A DNA stretch of 64,000 nt, from contig NC_014388.1 in the NCBI RefSeq assembly GCF_000145035.1, positions 77,501 through 141,500 of the forward strand, written 5' to 3'. The stretch comes from Butyrivibrio proteoclasticus B316 (GTDB taxonomy: Bacteria; Bacillota; Clostridia; Lachnospirales; Lachnospiraceae). Below are positions 51,892-59,810 of the stretch, piece after piece. A program made the translations under genes and the position numbers. A model generated the notes under the pieces. It worked only from the letters and a program-made list of their open reading frames with translations, ran no database searches and was not told where the DNA came from. The first letter of the stretch is position 1. Every line of letters begins with the position of its first letter.

Positions 51892-51913
51892 TTCAATTAG
51901 TTGGAGGTAAAAG

Positions 51914-52948
51914 ATGGACGTTCTTGATTATGTTAATTCTCGAGATATTAAAGAGTATCTCAAGAAGATTGGCTATGAGTGTAATCCTTTGGAAGCTAGC
52001 TGGTTGGTTTATCAGAGTAGAAAGCATACCTTGGAAGAAAAAATGGCAGCTTGGAACTGGATTATTGAGAACATGGATGACTGTGAGGTTCCAGAGAGGT
52101 GCAATTGCAGTTACAGATCTAGTCTTCATGAGGCACTAAAAGAATATATGGATATGGAGAATTGTAGGATTGCTAGATTCAATGAAGAAGGCTCTAATGT
52201 AGCATATTCATATAGATACCTATTTGGACAGGATAGTGATTGGACTGTAGGAGAACATCTTTACTCTTCTGCAGATATCTGTTGGGCTTGTGTTGAAGAC
52301 GATTTAGAAGATGATGAAATCGATAATCTTGTTGAAGTCAGAGTCACTCGGGATGTTATCGATAATGCAGGGGCTTCTGTGACAATTCATTATAATAATC
52401 GCAAAAAAATAATGGATGTATTTGCTTTGGCTTATGATGATCAGGAGCAGGACATAGAGAACTTTTTTTTCAACGGAATGTGGTTTGATTTTCCTGTACC
52501 ATTTGAAAAGGGAGATGTTGTTGTTCGGTTCGATGAAGATGTTTATCCAGGTCAGCGATTTGAAGAAGGACCATTTGTGCTTGAAGGTATTACTCCTTGG
52601 TTTATTGCAGGGCTTGATGAGAAAGGGAAAAGGTCATATAAAGAAGGGCGTAGTGGTGACGAAACGGACATGAACGCATGGGGGCAGTTTCAGGATGATG
52701 ATGGACGCATATATAGTGAAGTTATGTTTAATTACATGGATTTGGAGTTATATAGGGGCCCATTTGATAGAAAACGCCGTTTGCTGAAAGCGCTTAGTAA
52801 TTATAAAAAGGACAAGATAAGCCTCGATTTGCTACTAACGACATATAGGAAAGTGATTATTGATGAGTTCGCGGAAGATGTAATGCTAAAGAACTGGTAT
52901 ACAGATGAGGGGCTAATTCTTGCAGGTTTGAAGCCTCAGACAGACTGA
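51914..52948 (+). CDS. Acidic protein of unknown function (344 aa)
   Basis: The protein begins MDVLDYVNSRDIKEYLKKIG, followed by a helical N-terminus containing ASWLVYQSRKHTLEEKMAAW. A beta-rich middle follows (VTRDVIDNAGASVTIHY; FDFPVPFEKGDVVVRF). The end is helical (RLLKALSNYKKDKISLDLLL). Overall acidic and rich in Tyr and Trp. I do not recognise a family; similar proteins occur in clostridial accessory regions. TTGGAGG lies before the ATG. It follows the AAA+ gene by 22 bp in the same unit, so it may be its substrate or adaptor. Confidence 0.6.
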   Translation: MDVLDYVNSRDIKEYLKKIGYECNPLEASWLVYQSRKHTLEEKMAAWNWIIENMDDCEVPERCNCSYRSSLHEALKEYMDMENCRIARFNEEGSNVAYSYRYLFGQDSDWTVGEHLYSSADICWACVEDDLEDDEIDNLVEVRVTRDVIDNAGASVTIHYNNRKKIMDVFALAYDDQEQDIENFFFNGMWFDFPVPFEKGDVVVRFDEDVYPGQRFEEGPFVLEGITPWFIAGLDEKGKRSYKEGRSGDETDMNAWGQFQDDDGRIYSEVMFNYMDLELYRGPFDRKRRLLKALSNYKKDKISLDLLLTTYRKVIIDEFAEDVMLKNWYTDEGLILAGLKPQTD

Positions 52949-53003
52949 ATTATTGAGATAATGATATAATTTATAGAGATTTTCTTATAGGAGGGATGCA
53001 GTT

Positions 53004-53576
53004 ATGTCAATACGAACATTTACTAGTAATCTTAAGAAGATTCTTGATCGTAGGCTGCCTCAGAGTACGGAGTATGGATGGTCAAAACGTGTAGAAGGTG
53101 CTCTTGTTAGGAGTGAGGATAGCGCTGCACATGAAACAGGGGCAATAATTATTGATGATGCACTTACTGAGGAGCAGTCCCAACAGTTGTGTGAAGTAAT
53201 ATCAGATTATCTTTCAAAAGACCCTAATTTCAAAAGGACCAAGTACAAGGTTATGATTTGGAGAGAATCAGCTTTTTCTGTTATACATGAACACGGTCCA
53301 ACTGCCTTATGCAACATAAAGGGGTTAAAGACCGATCTTGGTAGCGTAAAGACAACAGGAAATGATAGCGGAGATTGGGATGCTTTTCGAGAGTTGTACA
53401 TTCCCCATAAGAAGGCAGGACAAGTAATTCTACTAACAACGCAAGAAAAAATAGATTTATTAGAACAGGCAGGTACAATAATCATAAAGAATCTTGTAAT
53501 TGCATATCCGCATACCGATGGTAAGGAAAGAAAGGCAATTATAAAGAATATCCCATGTGTTCCTTTTGAGAATTAA
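53004..53576 (+). CDS. Unknown protein (190 aa)
   Basis: The protein begins MSIRTFTSNLKKILDRRLPQ and contains GAIIIDDALTEEQSQQLCEVISDYL and AGQVILLTTQEKIDLLEQAG. It looks like an alpha/beta soluble protein with a basic start. No catalytic motif is identified. GGAGGG lies 8 nt before the ATG. The AT-rich stretch just ahead (ATGATATAATTTATAG, 52960-52975) could contain an additional promoter inside the unit. Confidence 0.55.
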   Translation: MSIRTFTSNLKKILDRRLPQSTEYGWSKRVEGALVRSEDSAAHETGAIIIDDALTEEQSQQLCEVISDYLSKDPNFKRTKYKVMIWRESAFSVIHEHGPTALCNIKGLKTDLGSVKTTGNDSGDWDAFRELYIPHKKAGQVILLTTQEKIDLLEQAGTIIIKNLVIAYPHTDGKERKAIIKNIPCVPFEN

Positions 53577-53602
53577 GAAAAGCATAAATAAAAACAAACA
53601 AT

Positions 53603-54439
53603 ATGAGAGAAAACGAAATTAGAGATCCCAACAGGATAAGACCATTTTTAGAAAAGATTGCTCAACACTGGGAAAAATGCCCAGATTTGAGGTTTGGTCA
53701 GTTGGTGTTAAATACAGTCAATGATAATAATTTGCTATACAACATTGAGGAAGATGATTTTTTGAAAAAACTGGACTCCATTTTTGTTATCACTGAAGAT
53801 GAGGCCGACTATCGTGGAGCGCATGACTATTTTTCAATGACCATTGAGTGTAGCAGAAGCAGTATCTACCCTAGTATAGTAAGAGATTTTTATGAGCTCC
53901 TTACATCGCAGGGTTTCAGGTTTGTGAGCGGGTTTTGGGATTATACCGATGTATCATATGAAAATATAATAAAAACCAATCAGAAAAAACTTGAAGAAAG
54001 TTATGTTAGGCCGTACGGAACAGATGATTTAAAGGATGATTATATTCAGCTGCTGTTTGATTATGACGGAAATCAGGAGACAAGATCCTATATCTGCAAC
54101 AGCCCTGAAGAGGATGTATTCACATTCGAAATCATAATACCGGAGGAAGATTTATTGTCATATGAGAACGGTAAAATTCATTATGTTGAATCTAAAATCA
54201 ACACATTGATTGAACTGGCAAAGAAAATCTGGGAGTTGCCATTTGTGGATGTTGTTCAGACCTTCCTGGAGTACTCGGATATACCTAAAACATTTGATGA
54301 GTTAAAAGGGGGAATAGAAGCATTGGCGGTAGAGCCTTTTGCAATTATTCCCAATAAATTTGATAAAGGCTTTTTGAAAACAAGATTTGATGTTTCAGAT
54401 ATTAGTAAAGATGGACTTCTTGTCAGAACAAAAGAATAA
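53603..54439 (+). CDS. Unknown protein (278 aa) with an N-terminal 'RDPNRI...RFGQLV' module
   Basis: The N-terminal 45 residues (RDPNRIRPFLEKIAQHW, then KCPDLRFGQLVLN) resemble a short helix-turn module found in small hypothetical proteins of Firmicutes that are often near phage or mobile genes. The rest is acidic, with ITEDEADYRGAHDYFSMTIE and a C-terminal FDVSDISKDGLLV. There is no recognisable catalytic motif and no clear SD before ATG 53603, so translation may be weak or coupled. Last gene of its unit, followed by a terminator and operator site 5. Confidence 0.55.
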   Translation: MRENEIRDPNRIRPFLEKIAQHWEKCPDLRFGQLVLNTVNDNNLLYNIEEDDFLKKLDSIFVITEDEADYRGAHDYFSMTIECSRSSIYPSIVRDFYELLTSQGFRFVSGFWDYTDVSYENIIKTNQKKLEESYVRPYGTDDLKDDYIQLLFDYDGNQETRSYICNSPEEDVFTFEIIIPEEDLLSYENGKIHYVESKINTLIELAKKIWELPFVDVVQTFLEYSDIPKTFDELKGGIEALAVEPFAIIPNKFDKGFLKTRFDVSDISKDGLLVRTKE

Positions 54440-54455
54440 TGCTGATAATCCTAGA

Positions 54456-54482
54456 AAGAAGAGTGAAGAGCTCTTCTTTTTT
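54456..54482 (+). terminator. Rho-independent terminator
   Basis: The arms AAGAAGAG (54456-54463) and CTCTTCTT (54471-54478) are followed by TTTT. It ends the unit 49403-54439. Confidence 0.7.
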
Positions 54483-54483
54483 A

Positions 54484-54517
54484 TGTACAAAAAAATGTAG
54501 GGCATATAGATTAGTAT
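54484..54517 (+). promoter_or_regulatory. Island operator-promoter site 5
   Basis: TGTACA-AAAAAA-TGTAGG (54484-54501) keeps the left arm and half of the right arm. TAGTAT starts at 54512, exactly 28 bp from the site start. It precedes the DnaB-like gene and is the weakest of the five by palindrome quality. Confidence 0.6.
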
Positions 54518-54561
54518 ATCTTTGGAACTAGATATTATGTTCGTTTTTGGAGGACAAATAA

Positions 54562-55446
54562 ATGAGTGAGCCACGCCTTGTATATGAGGAGTACACATTA
54601 AAAGATAATGTTAAATTTAATTTGGAAAACAGAATAACAAGGGCCAAGGAGGGATCTTGTAAAACCGGTTTTAGGGATTTTGATAAACTAACAGGAGGAT
54701 TTCGTCCTGCAGAATTAACGATTATTGCAGGACGCCCGGCAATGGGAAAAACTTCTTTTATCTTAAATTGTGTTCAACATATAGCTCTTGCTAATGAGAT
54801 GAAGGTGGGGCTTTTTATGGCACGCGAAGGATCGGAGAAATTGGTTAACATGTTACTTGCCATGGAAGCTCATGTTGAAATAAAGCATATAGAAACTGAG
54901 CCACTGAACGCAACAGAGATGGGAAGGGTCAATGAAGCGGCTGATTTATTAAGCGATGCAGATATATTATATGAATCGCCATGTATGTATTTGGACAAGT
55001 TTAATCTTGATGATCTCTACAATTGTTTTTGTCAGTTTGCCATCTGCTATGGTGTACAGGTCATTTTTGTTGATTCATTGCAATCTATAGAAGTAGATGG
55101 AGCTTCTGATCCGAAGGATAGATATTTGGAAATAGTAAAAACACTTAGAGATGCTGCTATTTTATTAGAAATACCAATTGTATTGGTATCGAATCTCCCT
55201 GATACTCTAGAACAAAGAGAGGATAAGAAACCGCGAGAAACGGATTTAAGAGAATATGGGCCTATTGATAGATATGCTGATACCATAGTTCTTTTGCACT
55301 ATGATGAGTATTATGACCGAGATACAGAGAAAAAGGGTGTTGCTGAGATTTCTATAGCGAAAAATATTAGTGGACATACTGGAGAGATTGATCTTTTATG
55401 GTTGCCGCAGTACTTGAAATATTGCAACTTAGAAAAGGGGTACTGA
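54562..55446 (+). CDS. DnaB-type RecA-fold ATPase (helicase C-terminal domain only)
   Basis: The 294-residue protein matches the ATPase half of replicative helicase DnaB. CKTGFRDFDKLTGGFRPAELTIIAGRPAMGKTSF carries Walker A (G57 to T64), with K63. The Walker B strand ends in IFVDSLQSI. Further on, DLREYGPIDRYADTIVLLHY and AKNISGHTGEIDLLW match DnaB motifs around the arginine finger. The DnaB N-terminal primase-binding domain is absent (DnaB is about 450 residues). The canonical S/T-R-ADK signature is altered to MAREGSEK. GGAGGA lies before the ATG. It is controlled from site 5, and iterons lie 90 bp downstream, so it may act in replication or mobilisation of the island. Confidence 0.83.
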   Translation: MSEPRLVYEEYTLKDNVKFNLENRITRAKEGSCKTGFRDFDKLTGGFRPAELTIIAGRPAMGKTSFILNCVQHIALANEMKVGLFMAREGSEKLVNMLLAMEAHVEIKHIETEPLNATEMGRVNEAADLLSDADILYESPCMYLDKFNLDDLYNCFCQFAICYGVQVIFVDSLQSIEVDGASDPKDRYLEIVKTLRDAAILLEIPIVLVSNLPDTLEQREDKKPRETDLREYGPIDRYADTIVLLHYDEYYDRDTEKKGVAEISIAKNISGHTGEIDLLWLPQYLKYCNLEKGY

Positions 55447-55509
55447 GAATTGAGGTTTTAAGGTAAGCTGACGAAGTGATTGCATGGATAATGGCGGAAA
55501 TTCGTAAGA

Positions 55510-55525
55510 TGCCATTATAATGGCA
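55510..55525. repeat. Perfect 16-bp palindrome
   Basis: TGCCATTATAATGGCA is self-complementary over its full length. It lies 10 bp before the four iterons and 63 bp after the DnaB-like gene. It could bind a dimeric protein at an origin or recombination site. Confidence 0.7.
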
Positions 55526-55535
55526 CTTTTCAAAA

Positions 55536-55579
55536 ATGATACCCAAATGATAGCCAAGAGATAACCAAACGATAACCAA
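55536..55579. repeat. Four tandem 11-bp iterons
   Basis: The units ATGATACCCAA, ATGATAGCCAA, GAGATAACCAA and ACGATAACCAA follow without spacing (consensus AYGATAACCAA). Direct iterons next to an AT-rich palindrome and a DnaB-like helicase gene resemble a replication origin of a plasmid or integrative element. They mark the right edge of the island; an open frame of a truncated gene begins inside the last unit. Confidence 0.7.
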
Positions 55580-56049
55580 AATATTGTAGGAAGGCTCTGT
55601 ATCCTTATCTGGGCTTTCATTTTATAAAAGAAGCTGATGTTAGAAAGCTTGATGTTCAAGAAGCGCAGGCTTTAAAGAAAAATATTCTTTTGGTGGATGA
55701 TGATGCGTCTTTTCTTAAGATGGTAAAGGACTGGCTTTCAGATGACTACAGAGTTACCATCGTAAGCTCCGGGATGCAGGCTATAACTTATATTGCCAAG
55801 AACAGGCCTGACCTTATTCTTCTTGACTTTGAAATGCCTGTGACAAGCGGACCGCAGGTACTTGAAATGATAAGAAGCGAGGTTGGAACCTCAAACCTTC
55901 CCGTATTTTTCCTTACAGGGAAAGGTGATAAAGAGAGCGTAACCAAGGTTCTTACCTTAAAGCCTGAAGGCTATATATTAAAGAGCGCCGGTAAAACTGA
56001 ACTGGTTTCCCAGATAAAAGACTATTTTGAAAGGCATAAATCAGTATGA
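55576..56049 (+). pseudogene. Response-regulator receiver domain, 5'-truncated gene
   Basis: An open frame begins right after a TAA in the last iteron and reads PKYCRKALYPYLGFHFIKEA, then continues into a full receiver domain. The domain has NILLVDDDASF (acidic pocket), LILLDFEMP (phospho-acceptor Asp) and a final GYILKSAGKTEL (the conserved Lys). No start codon with an SD precedes it; the longest formal start would be TTG 55690 within the first strand. The gene therefore lost its 5' part, most simply at the island boundary. The upstream residues suggest that the receiver was the C-terminal domain of a larger protein. Confidence 0.7.
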
Positions 56050-56107
56050 ACAGGAATTTTCTGAAAATTGTTATTGACAAGTTCAGTCAATCATAATCCC
56101 GTTTACA

Positions 56108-56359
56108 AGAGCAGTTTAAGTCGTTTTTTCCAGATTATGATACATTCGGCTTTGACTATAAATCAGATAATCCGTGGGAAGCAGAAAGTGAGTTTAAAGA
56201 GTATTTCATAAGGTTATCTGAAAAATACACATCTATTACTGTTCTTGCTTCCAGTTTGGGAGCTTATTTTCTGATGATTTCCGGTGCAAGTGTGATGATC
56301 CAAAAGGCGTTTTTTGTTTCTCCTATTGTAGATATGGAGCGCTTGATACAGGACATGAT
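56108..56359 (+). pseudogene. 252-bp copy of the alpha/beta hydrolase gene at 27365
   Basis: Bases 56108-56359 align without gaps to 27421-27672; I see only two differences (C to T near 56138, G to A near 56288). It covers codons for about residues 20-102 including the nucleophile serine, but lacks start and end. The high identity over a precisely bounded segment shows a recent copying event within this genome. Confidence 0.85.
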
Positions 56360-56511
56360 TTAGATTTGTGAGCGTAAAACCCACTACACCCAAGGGTGAT
56401 GGGTAGTTCACAAGTTGTCCTTTTCTTGATAAAATCCATATGTACAAATTCAACCACGAATTATTTCTTGGCTGAAATAATAACAAACTGAAGGGAGTAA
56501 TAAAAATAAAA
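56360..56511. other. Intergenic region before the HNH gene
   Basis: It contains an inverted repeat AACCCACTACACCC-aag-GGTGATGGGTAGTT (about 56378-56408), and a lone TGTACA half-site at 56441 without the spacing seen in the island. A ribosome site AAGGGAG lies at 56491-56497. No gene is seen. Confidence 0.4.
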
Positions 56512-58290
56512 ATGGCTAAAACAGGAAAGCTAAAATATTACGACGAAAAAGCCAAGAAGACAGTGTTAATAATCGCAGTAGTAACAGCATTATCTTTTGT
56601 GCTCAGCATTGCACTTGTTAATCCTTATCTGTTCATGATTGGTATCATAGGCGTTCTGGTACTCAGCGCTTATATGTCTATCACAGAAAAGAAGATCAAA
56701 AAAGAACAGGGCGAACTTCTTAATGAGATAAAGGGTAAACTGCAAAATACACTTAATATCAGCAGCATCGACGCTTTTATATCTGAGTATGATGACAGAG
56801 TAGTTGTAAAGAGCCGCCAGGCACTTGACAGTTATACAGACCTCAAATATTTCAAGGAAACAAATGTTCTTGATAATGCTAAAGAAAAAGCCACAACAAG
56901 AATGCGTATTTCAAAATGCATTTCGCATTTTCTCCAAAATAATGATTATAAAGAGAACAGGCTATATGATTATGTAGCGGAAGAACTTGAAAGATACATC
57001 AAAATTATCCGCAGCGAGTATAAAGTTCTGGTTTCTTATGTGACAGCTTCAGGGAACAACGTCGCAAACAACATGATGACTGTTTCACTTGGAAGGTTAA
57101 ATGAGATAGCAGCTCATCCTGAATACCTTATGTCAAAAGGTGAATATAACAAATTCTTAAAACAGCAGGAAAAAGAAGCTCTTGAGGAAAAGAAAAAATC
57201 GTATTATGAAAAAGTAAATGCGATCATTGATTTTGCGAATAGCGCAAAGGAAGAGCTTGTAGTTAAATCAAAGGCAAACGAGCTCGACACGCTCATACAG
57301 AGTCTGTTTGACAGAACCATCAATAGTATACAGAAAATAAAAGAGCTTGAAAGTGAAGAGTGGGAGATGATTGGTAATTTTATCTCCTCAATATCTGATC
57401 AGGTAACAAAACTCGTTGAAGATGATAAGAAGATCAGCGATTATTATGCGTCAGATGATTTTGCGAAGATAAAGGAAACATGTGATAATCTGACACAATC
57501 CCGCAAAGACTTTAATGAGTATATTGAAGAAAAGGCGGAATCCATCTCAAAACTGTTCGGTACAAGAGTATCAAGGAACGAAACAGAAACAAATGATGAA
57601 TACAATTATGTAAGAGCATATAAAAAGAGCATCACCCCATTTACTGCAGAAGTATCATCTACAGTCTTTGGAAGCGCAGAAAATAATCCTATGGATTATG
57701 TCATTAAATACTTTTATCCAAACAAGAGCCAGTACAAGTCTCAGATAGAGAAGCTGCAGCTTTTGATCGAAGAGCTTGAGACTTTAAAAGAAGCCAAAGA
57801 GATCATAGAAAACTACAAAAAGGACTATGATGAATATATACAGAATGTACCTGAATTTGTTCTAAAGAATGATGAAGACGGATTTTATAAGAGATTAGGT
57901 CTTGCAGTAATTGATGAAGCTGTTCTGAACGTTGAGTATAAATTTGCTTATACAAGCGATGGCGGTATGGCGCAACGTTCATTTACTGTTCCTATGAATG
58001 AGGAAAATATCACAGAGCTTATCAACCGTCTTGAAAGCAAGCTCACAACCCAGGCTCTTGCAAAAGAGCAAAGAGCCCTTATGACATCAAAATTAAGGAC
58101 TCAGGTAAAAGAGCGTGATAACTATACATGCTGCCAGTGCGGAAATTCAACTCACGCAGAGCCAAACCTTCTTCTTGAGATAGACCACATTATTCCTATT
58201 GCAAAAGGCGGTCTCACAAAAGAAGATAACCTGCAGACTCTCTGTTGGAAGTGTAACAGAAGCAAAGGTTCTAAGCTTATAACTGCGTAA
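56512..58290 (+). CDS. Membrane-anchored coiled-coil protein with C-terminal HNH endonuclease domain
   Basis: Residues about 18-58 hold two adjacent hydrophobic helices. The middle (about 60-500) is long, charged and helical with coiled-coil stretches (for example KEQGELLNEIKGKLQNTL and KLQLLIEELETLKEAKEI). The last 70 residues are an HNH nuclease with zinc-binding cysteines: CCQCGNSTH, LEIDHIIPIAKGG, NLQTLCWKCNRSKG. This gives a nuclease held at the inner membrane face, a layout expected for a defence sensor or a DNA-entry block. The ATG has AAGGGAG 14 nt upstream. A terminator follows. It is not part of the palindrome-marked island. Confidence 0.8.
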   Translation: MAKTGKLKYYDEKAKKTVLIIAVVTALSFVLSIALVNPYLFMIGIIGVLVLSAYMSITEKKIKKEQGELLNEIKGKLQNTLNISSIDAFISEYDDRVVVKSRQALDSYTDLKYFKETNVLDNAKEKATTRMRISKCISHFLQNNDYKENRLYDYVAEELERYIKIIRSEYKVLVSYVTASGNNVANNMMTVSLGRLNEIAAHPEYLMSKGEYNKFLKQQEKEALEEKKKSYYEKVNAIIDFANSAKEELVVKSKANELDTLIQSLFDRTINSIQKIKELESEEWEMIGNFISSISDQVTKLVEDDKKISDYYASDDFAKIKETCDNLTQSRKDFNEYIEEKAESISKLFGTRVSRNETETNDEYNYVRAYKKSITPFTAEVSSTVFGSAENNPMDYVIKYFYPNKSQYKSQIEKLQLLIEELETLKEAKEIIENYKKDYDEYIQNVPEFVLKNDEDGFYKRLGLAVIDEAVLNVEYKFAYTSDGGMAQRSFTVPMNEENITELINRLESKLTTQALAKEQRALMTSKLRTQVKERDNYTCCQCGNSTHAEPNLLLEIDHIIPIAKGGLTKEDNLQTLCWKCNRSKGSKLITA

Positions 58291-58327
58291 CCTCGATGTA
58301 GGAAAAGATTCTGTTCATCTTATTGGT

Positions 58328-58357
58328 AAAAAACTCCCTTTCTAGGGAGTTTTTTTG
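58328..58357 (+). terminator. Rho-independent terminator after the HNH gene
   Basis: AAAAACTCCCT (58329-58339) pairs with AGGGAGTTTTT (58344-58354) around a TTCT loop; the T run continues to 58356. Confidence 0.88.
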
Positions 58358-58451
58358 TTGGTCAACAAGAGCGCAGCAAAAGGAAGAAGTCCGTAAGGCT
58401 GCTTTACATTGGTCGAGTAGATAAGGGGATTTCTCCCCTTATCCCTCTACA

Positions 58452-58484
58452 GAACCGGACGTGCGTCTTTCTCGCATCCGGCTC
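58452..58484 (-). ncRNA. Group II intron domain V
   Basis: The minus strand gives GAGCCGGATGCGAGAAAGAC then GCACGTCCGGTTC, the 33-34 nt hairpin with a GAAA tetraloop-like tip and a central bulge that forms the catalytic core of group II introns. Confidence 0.88.
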
Positions 58485-58511
58485 CTTGCAAAGTAAATTA
58501 TTCAACAACCA

Positions 58512-59810
58512 TCATTCATAGATACTGACGTACGTTCTGGGCGTTGCAAGGGGGTAGTCTCTCAACATATCGTTGAACTGGCCCCAGTTATAACTTCGCC
58601 GCTGGCTTCTGCGGTTAAGCCACTTGAACAGAAGCTTTCGTACTATATATTTAAAATCAGATATAGCCTTTGAGTTGTCAGTGATCCCGTAGTAATGGAA
58701 ATATCCAACTAGCATGCTGTTCACTCTCTTAATGATTTCCTGTAACGGCAAGGTTCTCATATCAGCCAACCATCGATTGACTTCTTTGCATTTCTTTGTG
58801 AACTTTTTCTTGCTAGTCTTCCTCTTCACCCTGAACTTCCCGTTCCGACTCTTGGAACAGTAGTGTGTAAAACCCAGAAAGTCGAAGGTTTCAGGTTTTC
58901 CCTGCCCTCTGTTTCGCCTGTCTCTTTCGGCAAATCTACCGAATTCAATCAGCCGACTCTTGCTTTCTTCCAGTTCCAGTCCAAAGTATTCCATTCTGTG
59001 TTTCAGCCTTTTGTAGAATTGTTCAGCTTCATCTTTGTACTGAAAGCATACAACAAAGTCATCCGCATAAACTACCGCCCCTGCATAGTCTCTCAACTGT
59101 GGCTTAACAACATCATTGAACCACCACAGAAATACGTAATGCATGTATATATTTGCTATGACAGGTGAACAGACCGACCCTTGTCCACTACCTTCTTCTG
59201 TTTCCTCATATTGAAAGTCCTTTATTATCCCTGATTTCAGCATCCGCCTAACCAGTCGTATAACGTTCGGGTCTTTAATCCTTGACTCTACAAATTTGAC
59301 TGCCCATCTATGGTCGATATGGTCGAAGAACCCTTTAATATCGGCGTCAAGTATATAGTTTGTCTTCTGTTTCTCAATCATAGAATTTAGTTTTCTTAGT
59401 GCCATATGACAGCTACGGCCGTTCCTGAATCCCATCATCTCCTCATAGAAATGAGGTTCAAAGACTGCTTCCAATATGCGCCTAAGCGCTTCTTGTACCA
59501 GCTTATCTTCATAACAGTAGATACTTAAAGGTCTGGTCTTTCCATTTCCCTTTGGTATCTCAACTCTCTTTGCAGGTTGTGGCCTATATGATTTCTTCTT
59601 CAGACTCGCTATTAGCCTATCAAGGTTCTCATCAAGATTATTCCCGTATTCCTCTTTTGTTACTCCGTCGATTCCTACGGCTTTATCCTTTTCCATCTTA
59701 TTGTGACATTCCATTAACATTTCCTTGTCAATGAGATGTCCAATGGAAGTAAAGACCATTTCAGGGTTTTCTTTTGATAATTGCGATATTCTCTCCAATT
59801 TCGTTAACAT
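58512..59810 (-). CDS. ltrA: Group II intron reverse transcriptase/maturase
   Basis: The 432-residue intron-encoded protein helps splicing and copies the intron into DNA. The reverse transcriptase domain holds KAVGIDGVTKEEY, RPLSIYCYEDKLVQEAL, LDADIKGFFDHI, GSGQGSVCSPVIANIY and the catalytic VVYADDFVV. A maturase (X) domain follows (KEVNRWLADMRTLPLQEIIKRVNSMLVGYFHYYG). No HNH endonuclease domain follows, as in class C introns. The start is set at the ATG at 59810 on the minus strand, with GAGGTGG before it; the longer frame starts in the RNA domains. Confidence 0.92.
   Translation of the reverse strand: MLTKLERISQLSKENPEMVFTSIGHLIDKEMLMECHNKMEKDKAVGIDGVTKEEYGNNLDENLDRLIASLKKKSYRPQPAKRVEIPKGNGKTRPLSIYCYEDKLVQEALRRILEAVFEPHFYEEMMGFRNGRSCHMALRKLNSMIEKQKTNYILDADIKGFFDHIDHRWAVKFVESRIKDPNVIRLVRRMLKSGIIKDFQYEETEEGSGQGSVCSPVIANIYMHYVFLWWFNDVVKPQLRDYAGAVVYADDFVVCFQYKDEAEQFYKRLKHRMEYFGLELEESKSRLIEFGRFAERDRRNRGQGKPETFDFLGFTHYCSKSRNGKFRVKRKTSKKKFTKKCKEVNRWLADMRTLPLQEIIKRVNSMLVGYFHYYGITDNSKAISDFKYIVRKLLFKWLNRRSQRRSYNWGQFNDMLRDYPLATPRTYVSIYE

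Noticed and set aside
55429-55659. 76-codon minus-strand frame over the iterons
   Set aside because: It owes its openness to the repeat sequence, has no ribosome site and overlaps the truncated response-regulator frame.
56441-56446. TGTACA upstream of the HNH gene as a sixth island operator
   Set aside because: The second half reads ACCACG and no -10-like hexamer lies at +28, so only a chance half-site.
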